The notes under the pieces: generated by a model | Told to the model about the DNA's origin: nothing | Database searches by the model: none | What the model saw: the letters and a program-made list of their open reading frames with translations, nothing else | Source: Gluconacetobacter asukensis | GTDB lineage: Bacteria > Pseudomonadota > Alphaproteobacteria > Acetobacterales > Acetobacteraceae | Direction: 5' to 3' | Length of the DNA: 37,079 nt | Assembly: GCF_014174375.1 (NCBI RefSeq) | Contig: NZ_JABEQE010000025.1 | Coordinates: 1 to 37,079, forward strand | Part shown: positions 1 to 7,920 of the stretch, piece after piece | How positions within the stretch are numbered: position 1 is the stretch's first letter | How the letters are laid out: each line of letters starts with the position of its first letter | Program-made: the position numbers and the translations under genes

Positions 1-245
1 TGCCGGTTGCGATATGCCCATTGAGGGCAGGCGACGGCAGCGTCCCGGCGCTTGGGCGGGATCGCTGGCCGCGCTCCCATGGTCCAGACATGTTCCCGGA
101 ACGCATTGGAGGCATATCCCTTGTCGCCGACGACCCATAATGGTTCGCGTGGCAGGCCGGTCGAGCATGGCGGGCGCGAGCGGCAGTTCGTGCGCCTGAC
201 CGGGCGCCAGGCTGAAGGCGACAGCACGGCCGCGCCCGTCACGAA
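1..245 (-). pseudogene. IS5-family transposase fragment (frameshifted, truncated by window edge)
   Basis: Read on the minus strand, this encodes the C-terminal catalytic part of an IS5-type DDE transposase. Residues GRAVAFSLAPGQAHELP are followed by WVVGDKGYASNAFREHVW and then ARPAIPPKRR, the usual order in this family. The two blocks lie in different frames, so there is a frameshift near position 150-165. The 3' end of the gene leaves the window at position 1. The N-terminal half is absent, because similarity stops near 245 and the neighbouring SDR gene ends at 318. It is therefore a dead remnant. The family call is firm from the motifs, but the exact IS name cannot be given. Confidence 0.8.
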
Positions 246-317
246 AGGATACGACACCGTAACGCCGAAGAGAGGGTATCAGGTCATAGTCCTGGAGACC
301 CTCTGCAGGGCGACTGA

Positions 318-1079
318 TTATTGCGCGAGATACCCGCCATCGACCGGGAGAACCGCACCGGTGATGAACGAAGCTTCGTCGGATGCCAGGAAAAGGATCG
401 CATTCGCGATTTCTTCCGGCTGACCGATGCGGCCGAGCGGATGCATGGAGACGACCTTTCTGATTCCCTCCTTGTCCATGGCGGCCACGGCAGGCGTATT
501 GATCGTGCCCGGTGCCACGGCGTTGACGCGAACGCCCTTTGGCGCGAGGTCAATGGCGAGATGCTTGGTGATGCCCGACGCCACGAATTTCGCCGGACCA
601 TAGACCGCCTGTCCCGGCTGGCCGGCAAAGGCAGAGATCGAGGACAGGCAGACGATCGCGCCCTTTCCCGCTTTCACCATTTCGGCGGCGGCATGTTTGC
701 ACGACAGAAACATGCCGCGTCCGTCAACGGCCATCGTATGGTCCCACAGCTCGGCTGTGGCCTGTTCCAGCGTAGCCTCCGGGATGATGCCGGCGTTGGC
801 TACAAGAATGGAGACTTCTCCGAACCGCGCGACGGCTTCGGTTACCATGGCGCGGACTTCGGCGTCCTGCGAAACATCGGCCACGACCGGGTAAGCGGTC
901 GCGCCTTCCGCGGTCAGTGTGTCGCAGAGGGCGTGCAAAGCGACCTCGTCGATGTCGCTCAGGATCAGCCGCGCGCCTTCCGCCGCGAACAGACGTGCCG
1001 TGGCGGCGCCGATCCCTTTGGCGGCGCCGGTAATGATCGCGCTCTTGCCATTCAGGCGGCCAAGTCCTGTTCCGGTCAT
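318..1079 (-). CDS. SDR family NAD(P)-dependent oxidoreductase
   Basis: This 253-residue classical short-chain dehydrogenase/reductase has the Rossmann motif TGAAKGIGAA near the N terminus. It also has the NAG motif (VANAGII), an active-site serine in the CLSSISAF stretch and the YGPAK catalytic Tyr-x-x-x-Lys. The C terminus ends in the common FITGAVLPVDGGY form. Such enzymes interconvert an alcohol and a ketone with NAD(H) or NADP(H) in the cytoplasm; the substrate cannot be read from sequence. The ATG at 1079 was chosen because AGGAGCGG lies just upstream and homology begins there, although the frame stays open further upstream to 1145. It is divergent from the LysR gene at 1190, which is its likely regulator. 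Family assignment is secure and substrate is unknown. Confidence 0.93.
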   Translation of the reverse strand: MTGTGLGRLNGKSAIITGAAKGIGAATARLFAAEGARLILSDIDEVALHALCDTLTAEGATAYPVVADVSQDAEVRAMVTEAVARFGEVSILVANAGIIPEATLEQATAELWDHTMAVDGRGMFLSCKHAAAEMVKAGKGAIVCLSSISAFAGQPGQAVYGPAKFVASGITKHLAIDLAPKGVRVNAVAPGTINTPAVAAMDKEGIRKVVSMHPLGRIGQPEEIANAILFLASDEASFITGAVLPVDGGYLAQ

Positions 1080-1122
1080 TTTGTTTCCGCTCCTGTGATG
1101 TTCGAGGCACGACATATACGCT

Positions 1123-1154
1123 TTCATCCGACGGCAGAAGGGCAATAGGATGAA
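1123..1154. promoter_or_regulatory. Candidate LysR operator between SDR and lysR genes
   Basis: A perfect 7-bp inverted repeat, TTCATCC and GGATGAA, with an 18-nt spacer lies in the 110-bp divergent intergenic region. Spaced dyads in this position are typical of LysR-type regulator binding sites that control both the regulator and the target. The repeat is seen directly and its function is inferred. Confidence 0.4.
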
Positions 1155-1189
1155 GCCGTATCAACGTTGCATTGAGAGGAAATCATCTT

Positions 1190-2095
1190 TTGAGCCGCTT
1201 TGAACGTTCCGACCTCGCGGATCTGAACGTGTTCCTTACAATCGTGCGCTGCGGCGGATTTCGTCAGGCGGCCGTGGATCTCGGCGTGACGACTTCAGCA
1301 GTGAGTCACACCATACGCCGTCTGGAAAGCCGGGTCGGCGTGCGCCTGTTGCATCGCACCAGCCGCTCGGTCGCGCTGACGGCGGCCGGCGACGACCTGG
1401 CACAGGCCCTGCGCGCCGGTTTCGATATCATCTGTGACGGGCTTTCCGCTCTCGACGCCCACCGGGAAGGGCCTTCCGGGCGGTTACGCCTGAACGTTCC
1501 GAAAGATGCAAGCCGCCTGCTGTTCGCCCCTGTCTTGCAGGCGTTCTTTACACGATTTCCCCTGATCCATCTCGACATTGCCGTTGAGGACAGGTTCGTG
1601 GATATCGTGGAAGAGGGATATGATGCCGGCGTCCGATTCATGGAACGCGTACCAAAGGATATGATCGCCGTTCCTTTGACGACGCCGCTGCGTTGGGTGA
1701 TCGCGGCGTCCCCCGATTATCTGAACAGGAACGGATACCCTTCACGGCCGCAGGATCTGCACGATCACCGCTGCATCCAGATGCGGATCGGCGATCATTC
1801 GACCTACCCGTGGGAACTCGGCAATGGCGATGCCCTGGTCCGTATCGAAGGACCAGGCTGCCTGCGTGTGAACGATACCGACATGGGTGTGGCCGCCGCG
1901 GTGAAGGGGATAGGACTGGTCTATTGCCTGGAACGATGCGTCGAAGCGGAACTTGCAACGGGCGCGCTCGAAATCGTCCTGCCCGATTGGGCATCCATGG
2001 GCGCGCCGTTCGCCATCTACTATTCCAGCCGTCGACATTCGCCGCCGGGCCTGCGAGAACTGACACGCGTGATTCGCGAAAGCGAAGAACTGTGA
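1190..2095 (+). CDS. LysR family transcriptional regulator
   Basis: This 301-residue LysR-type regulator has an N-terminal winged helix-turn-helix (LADLNVFLTIVRCGGF through SHTIRRLESRVGVRLLHRTSRS, about residues 8-65). A substrate-binding domain of the type-2 periplasmic-binding fold follows, with the usual GRLRLNVP transition near residue 95. It belongs by appearance to the subgroup with IAVEDRFVDIVEEGYDAGVR, common among regulators of dehydrogenase genes. I prefer the TTG at 1190, which sits 9 nt after the GAGAGGA ribosome-binding site; an in-frame TTG at 1172 overlaps that site. It probably senses a small molecule and controls the divergent SDR gene. Length is normal for the family. Confidence 0.9.
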   Translation: MSRFERSDLADLNVFLTIVRCGGFRQAAVDLGVTTSAVSHTIRRLESRVGVRLLHRTSRSVALTAAGDDLAQALRAGFDIICDGLSALDAHREGPSGRLRLNVPKDASRLLFAPVLQAFFTRFPLIHLDIAVEDRFVDIVEEGYDAGVRFMERVPKDMIAVPLTTPLRWVIAASPDYLNRNGYPSRPQDLHDHRCIQMRIGDHSTYPWELGNGDALVRIEGPGCLRVNDTDMGVAAAVKGIGLVYCLERCVEAELATGALEIVLPDWASMGAPFAIYYSSRRHSPPGLRELTRVIRESEEL

Positions 2096-2238
2096 AGCAT
2101 GGTTATCGAAACGAGTTGGCTTCGCGGCGTCGGTTGCGGTCAGGTTTGCCGCAGGCCAATATCGGCCCATCTGCCCGACATTTCGCCTGTGCCGCTGCGC
2201 CGCCTGGCACAGCAGACCGTCAGACGTCGGGTATGCGG

Positions 2239-2982
2239 TCACATCAACTCCCGCGCGCGATCGGCAAGGGCGTGCAGACCGCTGACGGGGGTGTCGGCCA
2301 TCATGCTGATCCCGAGCCCGTCCTGTGCCCAGACATAGCCCGGCGTGCGACGCATCGGACGCATCGGGGCGGTCATGTCCTTCCCATGCATGGGGCGTAC
2401 GAACAGGGAAATCTGCGTGCCATCGCCGTCCCGGTAGAAGAACAGGCAGGCCGGGCCGTGATCCGTCGTAACGAGCTGGCCACCGGTCAGATTGTAGCCT
2501 GCCGCGGACAGATCCGGCGGTCGGACAGAACGCCCCAGCGCCCGGCTGCCCCAGGCTGCCAGTTGCACGGTATCGCCCCCTGTGACGGCGACGCTCACCC
2601 GCGCATCCTGCAACATGGCCGCCTCCTGTTCGACGGACGCGATGCCGATGGGCACATACCGGTCCCGCAGCAACCACCCGCCGCCCAGGCCTGCGGCGAG
2701 GGCAAGCACGACTGAAGCCGCCATCTGAGGCGTGCTGATGCGCTGCGGCCTGCGTTGCCTCAGGCGGGCAACGTCAAAACGCGCGGGTACGGGGTCCTGG
2801 AGTTCCGCATCCATCGCCGCAGACAGGAGATCGCGCTCCCGGCGCCATGCCGCGATATGGCGCTGCGCCTCCGGATTGGTCGCCAGCCAGGCATCGACCG
2901 TCCGGCGCCGTTCGGGAGACAGGAGATCGTCGACCCAGGCATGAAGATCGTCCTCGGTCACGGGGCGCTCCGGCAGTGTCAT
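2239..2982 (-). CDS. Anti-sigma factor (membrane-anchored)
   Basis: This 247-residue protein begins with a cytoplasmic anti-sigma-type segment (residues about 1-60, with LHAWVDDLLSPERRRTVDAW). One transmembrane helix follows at about residues 86-105 (MAASVVLALAAGLGGGWLL), and the remaining C-terminal part is periplasmic. It has no His-x3-Cys-x2-Cys zinc motif, so it is not a ZAS-type anti-sigma factor. Its ATG overlaps the stop of the sigma gene (ATGA at 2979-2982), so the two are translationally coupled. The expected role is to hold the ECF sigma factor at the membrane until a periplasmic signal releases it. The identity of the signal is not visible; the peroxidase gene next door suggests an oxidant. 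Confidence 0.85.
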   Translation of the reverse strand: MTLPERPVTEDDLHAWVDDLLSPERRRTVDAWLATNPEAQRHIAAWRRERDLLSAAMDAELQDPVPARFDVARLRQRRPQRISTPQMAASVVLALAAGLGGGWLLRDRYVPIGIASVEQEAAMLQDARVSVAVTGGDTVQLAAWGSRALGRSVRPPDLSAAGYNLTGGQLVTTDHGPACLFFYRDGDGTQISLFVRPMHGKDMTAPMRPMRRTPGYVWAQDGLGISMMADTPVSGLHALADRARELM

Positions 2983-3485
2983 TTCACCCTCCTAAGCCTG
3001 GGCCGATCCTCGCTTTCGACGAGCCGGTGCAGAGCTGAACGCGCGCGGGAGAGGCGGGACATGACGGTGCCGATCGGCACGCCAAGTATTTCGGCAACCA
3101 TACCGTATTCCAGCCCTTCGACACCGACGAGCATGAGCACCTGCCGGTGGTCGTCGCTCAGGCGGTCGAACGCCTGAGCGACCGTCTGCCATTCCAGATG
3201 CAAAGTCTGATCAGCCTCCTGTACCTGTTCCGGGACGGTCGTCTCCGCCATCGGCACAAGGCGCTTCAACCGGCGCCACTGGCTGACATGGAGATGATGC
3301 GCGAGGGTAAACAGCCACGGGCGCAAGTCTGGCCGCCCGCGCACCTGATGCAGGCGGGTCAGCGCGCGTTCCAGGCAATCCTGCACCAGATCGTCTGCCT
3401 GATGCGGGTCGCGCGTCAGCACCCGGGCATAGCGCCTCAACGCCGGTATGGCGCTCTGCAGCCTGATATCGTCGCCATCGCTCAC
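2979..3485 (-). CDS. ECF-type RNA polymerase sigma-70 factor
   Basis: This 168-residue extracytoplasmic-function sigma factor contains region 2 at about residues 10-72 (ADDLVQDCLERALTRLH, then WLFTLAHHLHVSQWRR). Region 4 lies at about 105-155 (LSDDHRQVLMLVGVEGLEY and the recognition helix VPIGTVMSRLSRARSAL). The start is taken as GTG at 3485, because AGGAGAGG lies 9 nt upstream; an in-frame ATG at 3518 would place the ribosome-binding site inside the gene. It is co-transcribed with its anti-sigma factor and divergent from the peroxidase gene. Matching promoter elements on both sides (3526-3551 and 3600-3626) suggest that it activates its own operon and the peroxidase-cytochrome operon. Confidence 0.92.
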   Translation of the reverse strand: MSDGDDIRLQSAIPALRRYARVLTRDPHQADDLVQDCLERALTRLHQVRGRPDLRPWLFTLAHHLHVSQWRRLKRLVPMAETTVPEQVQEADQTLHLEWQTVAQAFDRLSDDHRQVLMLVGVEGLEYGMVAEILGVPIGTVMSRLSRARSALHRLVESEDRPRLRRVK

Positions 3486-3525
3486 CCGTGCCTGCCTCTC
3501 CTGCGGTCGTCGTCGCACTGGTGAA

Positions 3526-3551
3526 GACGCTCCCGACGCTGGTTTATTCCC
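3526..3551 (-). promoter_or_regulatory. Candidate ECF promoter for sigma/anti-sigma operon
   Basis: On the minus strand GGGAATA (-35, 3545-3551) is separated by 14 nt from GCGTC (-10, 3526-3530). It lies about 40 nt before the sigma gene start. The same elements recur in front of the divergent peroxidase gene, which is the main support. Confidence 0.65.
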
Positions 3552-3599
3552 GTTTCAGCGGCAATTGAGAAAAATATTCCGAGAAATCTGTTGTCCGCG

Positions 3600-3626
3600 G
3601 GGAATAGATCCTGTCCCGCGAGCGTC
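3600..3626 (+). promoter_or_regulatory. Candidate ECF promoter for peroxidase/cytochrome operon
   Basis: GGGAATA (-35, 3600-3606) is separated by 15 nt from GCGTC (-10, 3622-3626). It sits about 35 nt before the start codon at 3661, which has an AAGGA ribosome-binding site at 3647-3651. It mirrors the promoter of the divergent sigma operon, and -35 GGAAT with -10 CGTC is a recognised style of ECF promoter. Confidence 0.65.
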
Positions 3627-3660
3627 CACCCGACAGAGGCTTTCATAAGGATCGGGAACA

Positions 3661-4755
3661 ATGGCGACAAAATCCTCGGGGCCGCCAGGCGTCGCGTTGC
3701 GCTGGGCGGGCGTGGTCGCGGCCCCTGCCGCGCTTGCGCTTGGCTTCCTCTGGGCGGGTGGAGGATTTTCCCCTCACCGCGTGACGCAAGACCGGCTGAT
3801 GAGCGAAATGCACGCCTCCGGGAGTTATGGCCACGGTTTCCGGCGAAGGCATGCGAAGGGCGTGTGCGTCGGGGGATGGTTCGATGCCAGCGGCACGGCA
3901 GCCCATCTGTCGGATGCCGCCGTCTTCCGCGAGCGGCACGTCCCTGTCGTGGGGCGCTTCGCCCTTGCTGTCGGCCAGCCCGACGTGGCCGATAATCCGG
4001 CGACGGTGCGCAGCATGGCGTTGCGTTTCATGCCGCCGGATGCGCCGGAATGGCGGACGGGGATGAATGACCCCCCGGTCCTGGCGCTGCGCGATGCGCG
4101 CGACGCGTCCGATCAGTTCCTGACCCAGCGGATCGATCCCTCGACCGGAAAGCCCGATCCTGCGTCTATGAACGGCTTTCTCACAAATCATCCATGGCTC
4201 CAGAAAGCGGCCGACGAGATTGCGCACCGCTTCGTTTCGTCCGGTTTTGCCGACGATACCTATCACAGCCTTGACAGCTTTCTGCTCGTGGCATCTGACG
4301 GCGCGAAGACGCCCGTGCGTTGGGCCATGGTGCCCGCACAATCCGTCGCGCCGGCTGATGAGCGCACGGGCGATCCCAATTATCTCTTCCGGAACCTCGT
4401 TGCGGAAATCCACGAACATCCCTTGCAATGGCACCTGATGATGACGTTGGCCGGCGCCCATGACGCCGTGGACGATCCCAGCCAGATCTGGGCCGACGAT
4501 GATCGGCAGATCGACGCCGGAACCCTCACGCTGGCGACCGTCGAAAGCGAGGATGGCGGTCCCTGCACCGGCATCAGCTTCGATCCGCTGGCCCTGCCTC
4601 CGGGCATCGTGCCATCCGCCGATCCGATTCTTCAGGTCCGCTCGGCAGCCTATATGCGCTCCTTCTTTCTACGCTCCGGCGAAACGCGTGGCCCGAGCGC
4701 CGTCAGCCCCGTCATGACTGCGACACCCGGTCAGGTGGAAGGAAAAAGATCATGA
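3661..4755 (+). CDS. Catalase-family peroxidase (SrpA-like), membrane-anchored
   Basis: This 364-residue heme protein belongs to the small, catalase-related peroxidase group, shorter than true catalases of about 480 residues or more. An N-terminal hydrophobic segment (about residues 11-35) should act as a signal anchor that places the enzyme on the periplasmic side. The distal histidine lies in RRRHAKGVCVGGWF (His64). The proximal heme-ligand motif Arg-x3-Tyr is visible as RSAAY (Tyr331). VRSMALRFMPPD matches the catalase core. Members of this group use peroxides with an organic or protein electron donor. The gene overlaps by ATGA with a cytochrome b561 gene, suggesting that this cytochrome supplies electrons. 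Expression is probably driven by the ECF promoter at 3600-3626. Confidence 0.9.
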   Translation: MATKSSGPPGVALRWAGVVAAPAALALGFLWAGGGFSPHRVTQDRLMSEMHASGSYGHGFRRRHAKGVCVGGWFDASGTAAHLSDAAVFRERHVPVVGRFALAVGQPDVADNPATVRSMALRFMPPDAPEWRTGMNDPPVLALRDARDASDQFLTQRIDPSTGKPDPASMNGFLTNHPWLQKAADEIAHRFVSSGFADDTYHSLDSFLLVASDGAKTPVRWAMVPAQSVAPADERTGDPNYLFRNLVAEIHEHPLQWHLMMTLAGAHDAVDDPSQIWADDDRQIDAGTLTLATVESEDGGPCTGISFDPLALPPGIVPSADPILQVRSAAYMRSFFLRSGETRGPSAVSPVMTATPGQVEGKRS

Positions 4756-5324
4756 ATGTCATAACGCAGTTTTCCCTTCTTTCGCGCGTCCTGCACTGGC
4801 TGATGGCGGCCTCGATCCTCGTCATGCTGTTCATCGGGCTCTTCATGGCCTCGTCCGTCGGTCCGCACTATCATCGGCTGGTCACAATTCACCGCCCTCT
4901 GGGGATTGCGATTCTTGTGCTCGCTCTCCTGCGTCTGGCAAACCGGCTCCGGACACCCGCGCCGCTTTTACCTGCGGAGTTTCCGCCGCTTCTGAAGCTT
5001 GCCGCCAGGGCATCCCACGTTCTGCTCTATATGCTGATGATCGCTCTGCCTCTCGTCGGGTGGGGGATGCTGTCCGCGGGGGGCTATCCGATCCCTCTAT
5101 GGGGGCAGTCCGTGCTTCTGCCGCCGATCCTGCCGCATGATCCGACAATGTGGGCATGGCTGCGGTCGGCGCATACGGTGCTGGCGTTCGCGCTGTTCGG
5201 GCTCGTCCTTGCGCATATCGGGGCTGCCCTGTTTCACGGTCTGATCCGACGCGATGGCGTATTGCAGAGCATGACGGGCGGGGGAAACACGTCCAACGCG
5301 ACGGGTATTGGCAAGACGTCGTGA
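4752..5324 (+). CDS. Cytochrome b561 (b-type, CybB-like)
   Basis: This 190-residue integral membrane protein has four predicted helices. Histidines are suitably placed to bind two b hemes: RVLHWLMAAS in helix 1, HRPLGIAILVLALLR in helix 2, ASHVLLYMLMIALPLVGW in helix 3, and HTVLAFALFGLVLAHIGAALFH in helix 4. This is the CybB type, which moves electrons between quinol and a periplasmic partner. The start codon overlaps the stop of the peroxidase gene (4752-4755), so the two proteins are made together. The likely role is to deliver quinol electrons to the peroxidase, which is inference from pairing. The C-terminal tail after about residue 170 is hydrophilic and not conserved-looking. Confidence 0.9.
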   Translation: MNVITQFSLLSRVLHWLMAASILVMLFIGLFMASSVGPHYHRLVTIHRPLGIAILVLALLRLANRLRTPAPLLPAEFPPLLKLAARASHVLLYMLMIALPLVGWGMLSAGGYPIPLWGQSVLLPPILPHDPTMWAWLRSAHTVLAFALFGLVLAHIGAALFHGLIRRDGVLQSMTGGGNTSNATGIGKTS

Positions 5325-5418
5325 TTGTGGAGTGGCTGCTTTCACAGTCCTGACGGGTTTGTTCTGCCTTGCACGGTCTCACTGGTCCTGTTCGCGCTAC
5401 GGACGTAAATCGAGGGGA

Positions 5419-6024
5419 CTATGCTGCCGCGCGGTGCTCATCGCGCGCTGCCTGCCAGACTTCGCGGGTGGCGTCGGCGTTCATCACGGCGATACCGAGC
5501 CCAACGAGCAGGTCCGGCCATGCGGAATGCCACAGCAAGGCCGTGACCAGGCCCGCGAGGATGATGGCAATATTGGCCAGCACGTCATTACGCGCCGACA
5601 GGAAGGCGGCACGCGTCAGACTGCCGCCGTGATAGCGATAGCGGGTCAGCATCAGCGCACAGAAGACATTCACGAGCAGCGCCCCCAATCCCGTCACTGT
5701 GAGGGCCAGTGGATGGGGCGGCGTCGGAAGATTGAATTTTTGCCATGCGGTCCAAAGTGTCGCGAGCGCCGGAATCAACAGGATAGCGGCCAGGGTCATC
5801 CCGACCCGCGCCCGGCTGCGCGCCGTCCAGCCAAGTGCCGTCACAATCAGGAAATTGACCGAGGCATCCTCCAGAAAATCGACGCTGTCCGCGAACAGGG
5901 AAACCGAGCCGATGGCAAGCGCCACCGTGAATTCGATGCCGAAATAGGCCAGGTTCAGAAGCCCCACGAGAGAGACGGCCCGCCGTAGGGTGCCGGCCAT
6001 GTCGTTCGGTGATGTGGAATTCAT
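5419..6024 (-). CDS. Cation diffusion facilitator-like transporter (cation transporter)
   Basis: This 201-residue membrane protein resembles the transmembrane portion of cation diffusion facilitators. Helix 2 carries the metal-site pattern SLFADSVDFLEDA and a later helix carries the matching Asp in LSARNDVLANIAIILAG. It lacks the cytoplasmic C-terminal domain of full-length CDF proteins of about 300 residues, ending soon after the sixth helix. Such proteins export Zn, Co or Cd with proton exchange. The start is ambiguous: ATG at 6024 has AAAGAG at proper distance, while ATG at 6033 directly abuts it. It opens the metal-related stretch that continues to about 11550 and is convergent with the cytochrome operon. 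Confidence 0.82.
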   Translation of the reverse strand: MNSTSPNDMAGTLRRAVSLVGLLNLAYFGIEFTVALAIGSVSLFADSVDFLEDASVNFLIVTALGWTARSRARVGMTLAAILLIPALATLWTAWQKFNLPTPPHPLALTVTGLGALLVNVFCALMLTRYRYHGGSLTRAAFLSARNDVLANIAIILAGLVTALLWHSAWPDLLVGLGIAVMNADATREVWQAARDEHRAAA

Positions 6025-6329
6025 CGTTGTCATCTCTTTCGTTCGATCAGGATTCTCCCATCCGGAGATGGATTATAGCGAGGGTCAGACCACAATTTCG
6101 CAACATGAGCGGTTTCTTGCCGGTCCGCTGGTAGAAAGCTCATCAAGAATCACGCACTCGACGTCATGGGTTTCGTCACGATCATGGGGTGTCTTGCTTG
6201 GCTCTGGCCGTTGATCGAGCCGGTGGCGATCGGGTTCTTGCGAGGATAGCCCGTCGCGGCTTGGACGCCATTATCGTGCAGTGCTCCACTCTGTGTTGTT
6301 GTTCACGCATGCTGTGCGACGATAGCAGC

Positions 6330-6502
6330 GATCTTATGTGCATCGCGGCGGCAGCGCATGCGATAATGCGGCGGTCGGCGGCGGTGCCGTGACGGCATTG
6401 CTCGATCAAGATGGCCAGTTCCCGGGGCAGAGCCGGCAGGTCGTGAAGCTTGCGGGCGATCTCCGACAGATGCGCGCATGCGATCGCGTTCCTGGAGATC
6501 AT
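6330..6502 (-). pseudogene. MerR-family regulator C-terminal stub, coupled to chrB
   Basis: On the minus strand the segment beginning MISRNAIACAHLSEIARKL continues to LAILIEQCRHGTAADRRII. This resembles the dimerisation helix and metal-binding loop of MerR-type metal regulators; the intact MerR in this window has SCDEVRKLAIAHLGDIQSKI and EQCHG in the same order. The helix-turn-helix half is missing. One of the usual cysteines (the C in AADCRII of relatives) is Arg here. The first ATG overlaps the chrB stop (ATGA at 6499-6502), and the frame continues with no recognisable content to about 6182. It is best read as a gene remnant. Similarity is over only about 45 residues, so confidence is moderate. 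Confidence 0.45.
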
Positions 6503-7485
6503 TCCTGTTGCGCGCGGAAATACGAATACAGGCTCTCGAAAATCGCGCCCCCCAGCGCAGTCCGTTGCTCATCACCCTGATTGACCATGGCAACGCCGGA
6601 GATAAGATGCGCGATGCCTGTCGCCTCCTCGCGGCCGAACTTGCCGTCCTTGAGGTCGATGTCATGGATGATCTCGCCGATCGCCCGGAGCGCCGGATCG
6701 GTGAGTCCGGCACGAGCCAGCAACACCTCGAAACTGCATTGATCGCCTTCGTGGGTGAATTCGCCCGCGAACATGTCGAAACGCAGTTCGCCTTTCTTCG
6801 GTTCGTAGCCTTTGCTCGGCACAAAGCGGATGGTGGCGGCAGGATCGATGAAGCGTCGGATCAACCATGCGCAGGCGATGCGGTCGACATGCACATCCTG
6901 GCGCGTCACCCAGACACGTCCCTGAAGCGCCCGACGCACACTCGCTCGTGCCGTATCTGAGGTGCCTGCCTCCCCATCGTTCTCCGTTGCCCGTGCCTCC
7001 AACCCGTCCAGAACTGCCTCCAGCACGTCGCGACCGCCGGCCCCGAAGAAATCGATGCGCGCGACCGCCGCAACGCGTTTGCGCAGCCGGCGGAGCTGGG
7101 TGTGGATTTCCGCCCGCTTGTCCTCGGAGCGGTCGGCATCAAGTGCGCGGCCAAGTTCCCGCGTTTCGTCAGAAATCGCGTCATAATCAGCGTTGCGCGC
7201 GGCATCGAACAGGGCGCGCACCTGTGCGTCGGACAGGCCATCGATCAGCCGTGCTTCGCACATCATCGCCTCCCCGCCGCCTTCGACGATCTCCTTCAGG
7301 AGCCATTCCAGGTCTTCCTGCGTTTCGGCTCCCGCCGGTAGCGCATAAACCGTGCTCTTCACCGCGACCGCGCCGATGCCCTGCAGCCGTCGCCAGATCT
7401 TCACCCGGAAATAGGCCGGCTTCGGCGGCAACTGGTGGATCAGGAGCAGCCAGGGCTGCCCGGTTCGGGAGGACTCCGCGCTCAT
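6499..7485 (-). CDS. chrB: ChrB family chromate resistance/chromate-sensing protein
   Basis: This 328-residue protein matches the two-part ChrB layout. The N-terminal part opens QPWLLLIHQLPPKPAYFRVK and continues with VKSTVYALP and WLLKEIVEGGGEA. The C-terminal ChrB domain starts near WVTRQDVHVDRIACAWLIRR and includes FDMFAGEFTHEGDQCSFE. ChrB proteins regulate chromate efflux genes in known systems, but no chrA transporter gene lies in this window. The start is placed at 7485 (MSAESS) because homology begins shortly after; an upstream in-frame start at 7533 is possible and no strong ribosome-binding site decides. It is divergent from a second, broken ChrB-domain gene at 7559. A MerR stub follows it with ATGA overlap. 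Confidence 0.9.
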   Translation of the reverse strand: MSAESSRTGQPWLLLIHQLPPKPAYFRVKIWRRLQGIGAVAVKSTVYALPAGAETQEDLEWLLKEIVEGGGEAMMCEARLIDGLSDAQVRALFDAARNADYDAISDETRELGRALDADRSEDKRAEIHTQLRRLRKRVAAVARIDFFGAGGRDVLEAVLDGLEARATENDGEAGTSDTARASVRRALQGRVWVTRQDVHVDRIACAWLIRRFIDPAATIRFVPSKGYEPKKGELRFDMFAGEFTHEGDQCSFEVLLARAGLTDPALRAIGEIIHDIDLKDGKFGREEATGIAHLISGVAMVNQGDEQRTALGGAIFESLYSYFRAQQE

Positions 7486-7558
7486 GAGGTTTATTTTAGG
7501 AATGCCCCTCTCAGGGTGCAACCGCTGTATCATTTGTTAGTTCTGGTGTTGCAGAGGC

Positions 7559-7920
7559 GTGATGCAGCCAGTCGTCGAGGCGACCGGTGCGATCCCCGTC
7601 GACGTTCCGGGGGTCAAATTCGGGCATGTCGGAGAGCGCCGCAGCTTCGACGCCTTCGTCGCCCGTTACGGTCTCGATCGTGATCCGGCCATTTCAATGG
7701 TCGCGGCGATCGTACGGGGCACGGACACCGATCGACTGAATCTGACACCCCAATCGGCGGGACTGCTGGCGATTTCCGAGGGCTGCGGACGATCGCGCCC
7801 GACGATCACGAGATCCTGAGGCGTGGCTTCGTCCTTTACGACGCCCTTCGGGCCTGGGCCGAGAGCGAGCAGGCAATGCCGGTCAGCACCGCCACCGATC
7901 AAGGAGAAGAAAAATGCTGA
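7559..7920 (+). pseudogene. ChrB C-terminal domain protein, 5'-truncated and frameshifted
   Basis: The first frame contains TGAIPVDVPGVKFGHVGERR, then SFDAFVARYGL and TPQSAGLLAISEG, which is the C-terminal ChrB domain of the small chromate-resistance proteins. At about 7781 one base is missing. The rest, APDDHEILRRGFVLYDALRAW, continues in the next frame and ends at 7920. The expected N-terminal 50-60 residues are absent. The second frame overlaps the start of the DUF1259 gene by 7 nt, showing that the two once formed a coupled operon. Compare the intact ChrB, where the same region reads FDMFAGEFTHEG through ESLYSYFRA. The gene is very likely non-functional. Confidence 0.8.

Noticed and set aside
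6166-6249. Small plus-strand frame MGFVTIMGCLAWLW..., 27 residues, membrane-like
   Set aside because: It has no clear ribosome-binding site or known family. A hydrophobic peptide this short arises by chance; it may be a transporter remnant.
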